Shown: one piece after another, positions 6,021 through 6,879 of the stretch
Layout of the letters: each line of letters begins with the position of its first letter
Numbering within the stretch: position 1 is the stretch's first letter
Source: Rubrobacter sp.
GTDB lineage: Bacteria > Actinomycetota > Rubrobacteria > Rubrobacterales > Rubrobacteraceae
Length of the DNA stretch: 6,879 nucleotides
Direction: 5' to 3'
Assembly (NCBI GenBank): GCA_013695335.1
Contig: JACDAR010000029.1
Span: 1-6,879 of the forward strand
Program-made: the position numbers and the translations under genes
The notes under the pieces: generated by a model
What the model was told of the DNA's origin: nothing
Databases searched by the model: none
The model's input: only the letters and a program-made list of their open reading frames with translations

Positions 6021-6879
6021 GATTCTGCGCAGGCTCTCATCATCGCCTTGCGGGCCAAGGCGGTAGAAACCGCGATAGATCACTTGCAACCCAGGATGGT
6101 CGCAGTGGTCACCTCTCAGGAGAGCATAGACGACTTGTTCGTAGGATGCATGCCGTTTCGAGAACGCGGCGTGGAATTCAAATGGCACCCTATGGACGAC
6201 TCGATGCAGATAGGGGAGGCTTTCCGTAGGTTCGACCGTGTGCTTTCGCAGTTCCAGAGGTCGGGCTACAGCAACAGCGAGATACTCCTCGACGCGACGG
6301 GCGGTACCACCCCACTGAGGGTGGGGGCGGCGCTGGCGGCCATGATGCGCAACGTGAAGATAATTCACCAGCGCGTAAGGCCCGATCGGTATACGGGCGG
6401 GCGTTGGGATCGGTATCCGTCCGAGGACATAGAGTTGCTGCCGATGGGCAACCCCTTGGAAGACACGGGCCTATTGCGCGAGGGCCAGGCGGTGGACCTG
6501 TTCAACATGCGAGACTACTCTGCCGCCGCGCTGGTCTTCGAGGACATCTTGGATAAGGTCGTGGGGGTGGAGCGGAGCCACTACTACGGCGGACTCGTGA
6601 GCCTGGCCAAGGGCTACGGCGCGTGGGACATGGCCGACTACGACGCCGCGCTAGAGCATCTGAGCGCCGCAAAGAAGGACCTCGGCGTGGATTTCGAGGA
6701 CCCCGCTCTCGCGGACCGCTCCTCGGCGTTGCTCAACCGCCTCGGAGAGAATCAGCCCTTCCTCGGACGACTACGAAAGAAGGGGCGGGGCCACCTTTCA
6801 CTGGAGAAGGTGGTAGATATGGTCGAGAACGCCAGAAGGCGTATCGTCGATCAAAGGCGCTACGACGACGGGGTTGCGA
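6018..6879 (+). CDS. CRISPR-associated CARF-domain protein, TIGR02710/Cas02710 family (3' end outside window)
   Basis: The frame is open for 287 codons from TTG 6018 to the window edge. The N-terminal ~130 residues form a CARF-type Rossmann domain. The first strand is ALIIAL (6-11), followed by a helix AVETAIDHL and a strand MVAVVTSQES. The ligand-loop motif is LLDATGGTTPLRVG with DATGGT at 92-97, the counterpart of the D-x-TGGTK motif of CARF proteins; lysine is replaced by threonine. The next part matches the family's helical region: LFNMRDYSAAALVFEDI, HYYGGLVSLAKGYGAWDMAD and NARRRIVDQRRYDDGVA. CARF proteins bind cyclic oligoadenylates made by type III CRISPR complexes and switch on a fused effector. 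Any effector catalytic residues, such as a HEPN RxxxxH, lie beyond the edge. No cas gene or array is visible. The gene diverges from the dead antiporter and shows no lesion. The family call is from remembered motifs. Confidence 0.8.
   Translation, partial: MDSAQALIIALRAKAVETAIDHLQPRMVAVVTSQESIDDLFVGCMPFRERGVEFKWHPMDDSMQIGEAFRRFDRVLSQFQRSGYSNSEILLDATGGTTPLRVGAALAAMMRNVKIIHQRVRPDRYTGGRWDRYPSEDIELLPMGNPLEDTGLLREGQAVDLFNMRDYSAAALVFEDILDKVVGVERSHYYGGLVSLAKGYGAWDMADYDAALEHLSAAKKDLGVDFEDPALADRSSALLNRLGENQPFLGRLRKKGRGHLSLEKVVDMVENARRRIVDQRRYDDGVA

Noticed and set aside
5985..6368. 127-codon minus-strand frame over the CARF gene
   Set aside because: The plus strand here encodes the CARF domain with clear motifs, so the minus frame is its shadow.
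1..6879. CRISPR array
   Set aside because: I looked for one because of the CARF gene. No regularly spaced repeats of 25-40 bp are present on either strand.

Overview
The window is GC-rich bacterial chromosomal DNA. The protein styles point to an actinomycete, most likely Rubrobacter or a close relative. They include a BTAD/ATPase/TPR/LuxR giant regulator, a Cas02710-type CARF protein, a Fic protein with a C-terminal winged helix, and a cation exchanger with an 'AENVAV...ALGTVFG' alpha repeat. This assignment is inference from protein character only.

Layout, left to right. (1) 2-403 (+): the 3' end of an intact Fic-family gene. (2) 404-677: no gene; it holds a short tandem repeat and the 3' half of a tRNA, probably tRNA-His. 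(3) 678-1385 (-): a small ORF resembling a phage minor-head protein, ATGA-coupled to the decayed C-terminus of an upstream ORF (1382-1561). (4) 1650-4800 (-): a very large transcriptional regulator reconstructed from three frames, broken by two -1 frameshifts and one TAG codon. (5) 4801-5046: intergenic, ending in a second copy of the tRNA 3' fragment. The 51-bp match between the two copies brackets regions 3 and 4 as direct repeats. (6) About 5220-5906 (-): a decayed calcium/sodium (cation) antiporter with at least three -1 frameshifts and a TAA codon. (7) 6018-6879 (+): the 5' part of a CARF-domain protein of the CRISPR-associated TIGR02710/Cas02710 family. It is intact as far as it is visible, starts at a probable TTG, and runs off the right edge.

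Only the two edge genes (Fic and CARF) look plainly functional, and the small phage-like ORF is also open. The middle looks like an accessory segment undergoing decay: relic phage gene, dead regulator, dead transporter and tRNA-derived att-like repeats. No CRISPR array, cas1/cas2, cas10, integrase or transposase is visible. The CARF gene suggests that a type III CRISPR or cyclic-oligoadenylate locus may continue to the right. I do not see a convincing undescribed system. The points most worth checking are the tRNA-fragment direct repeats, the CARF gene and its neighbours, and the clustering of single-base deletions, two of them inside hairpins.
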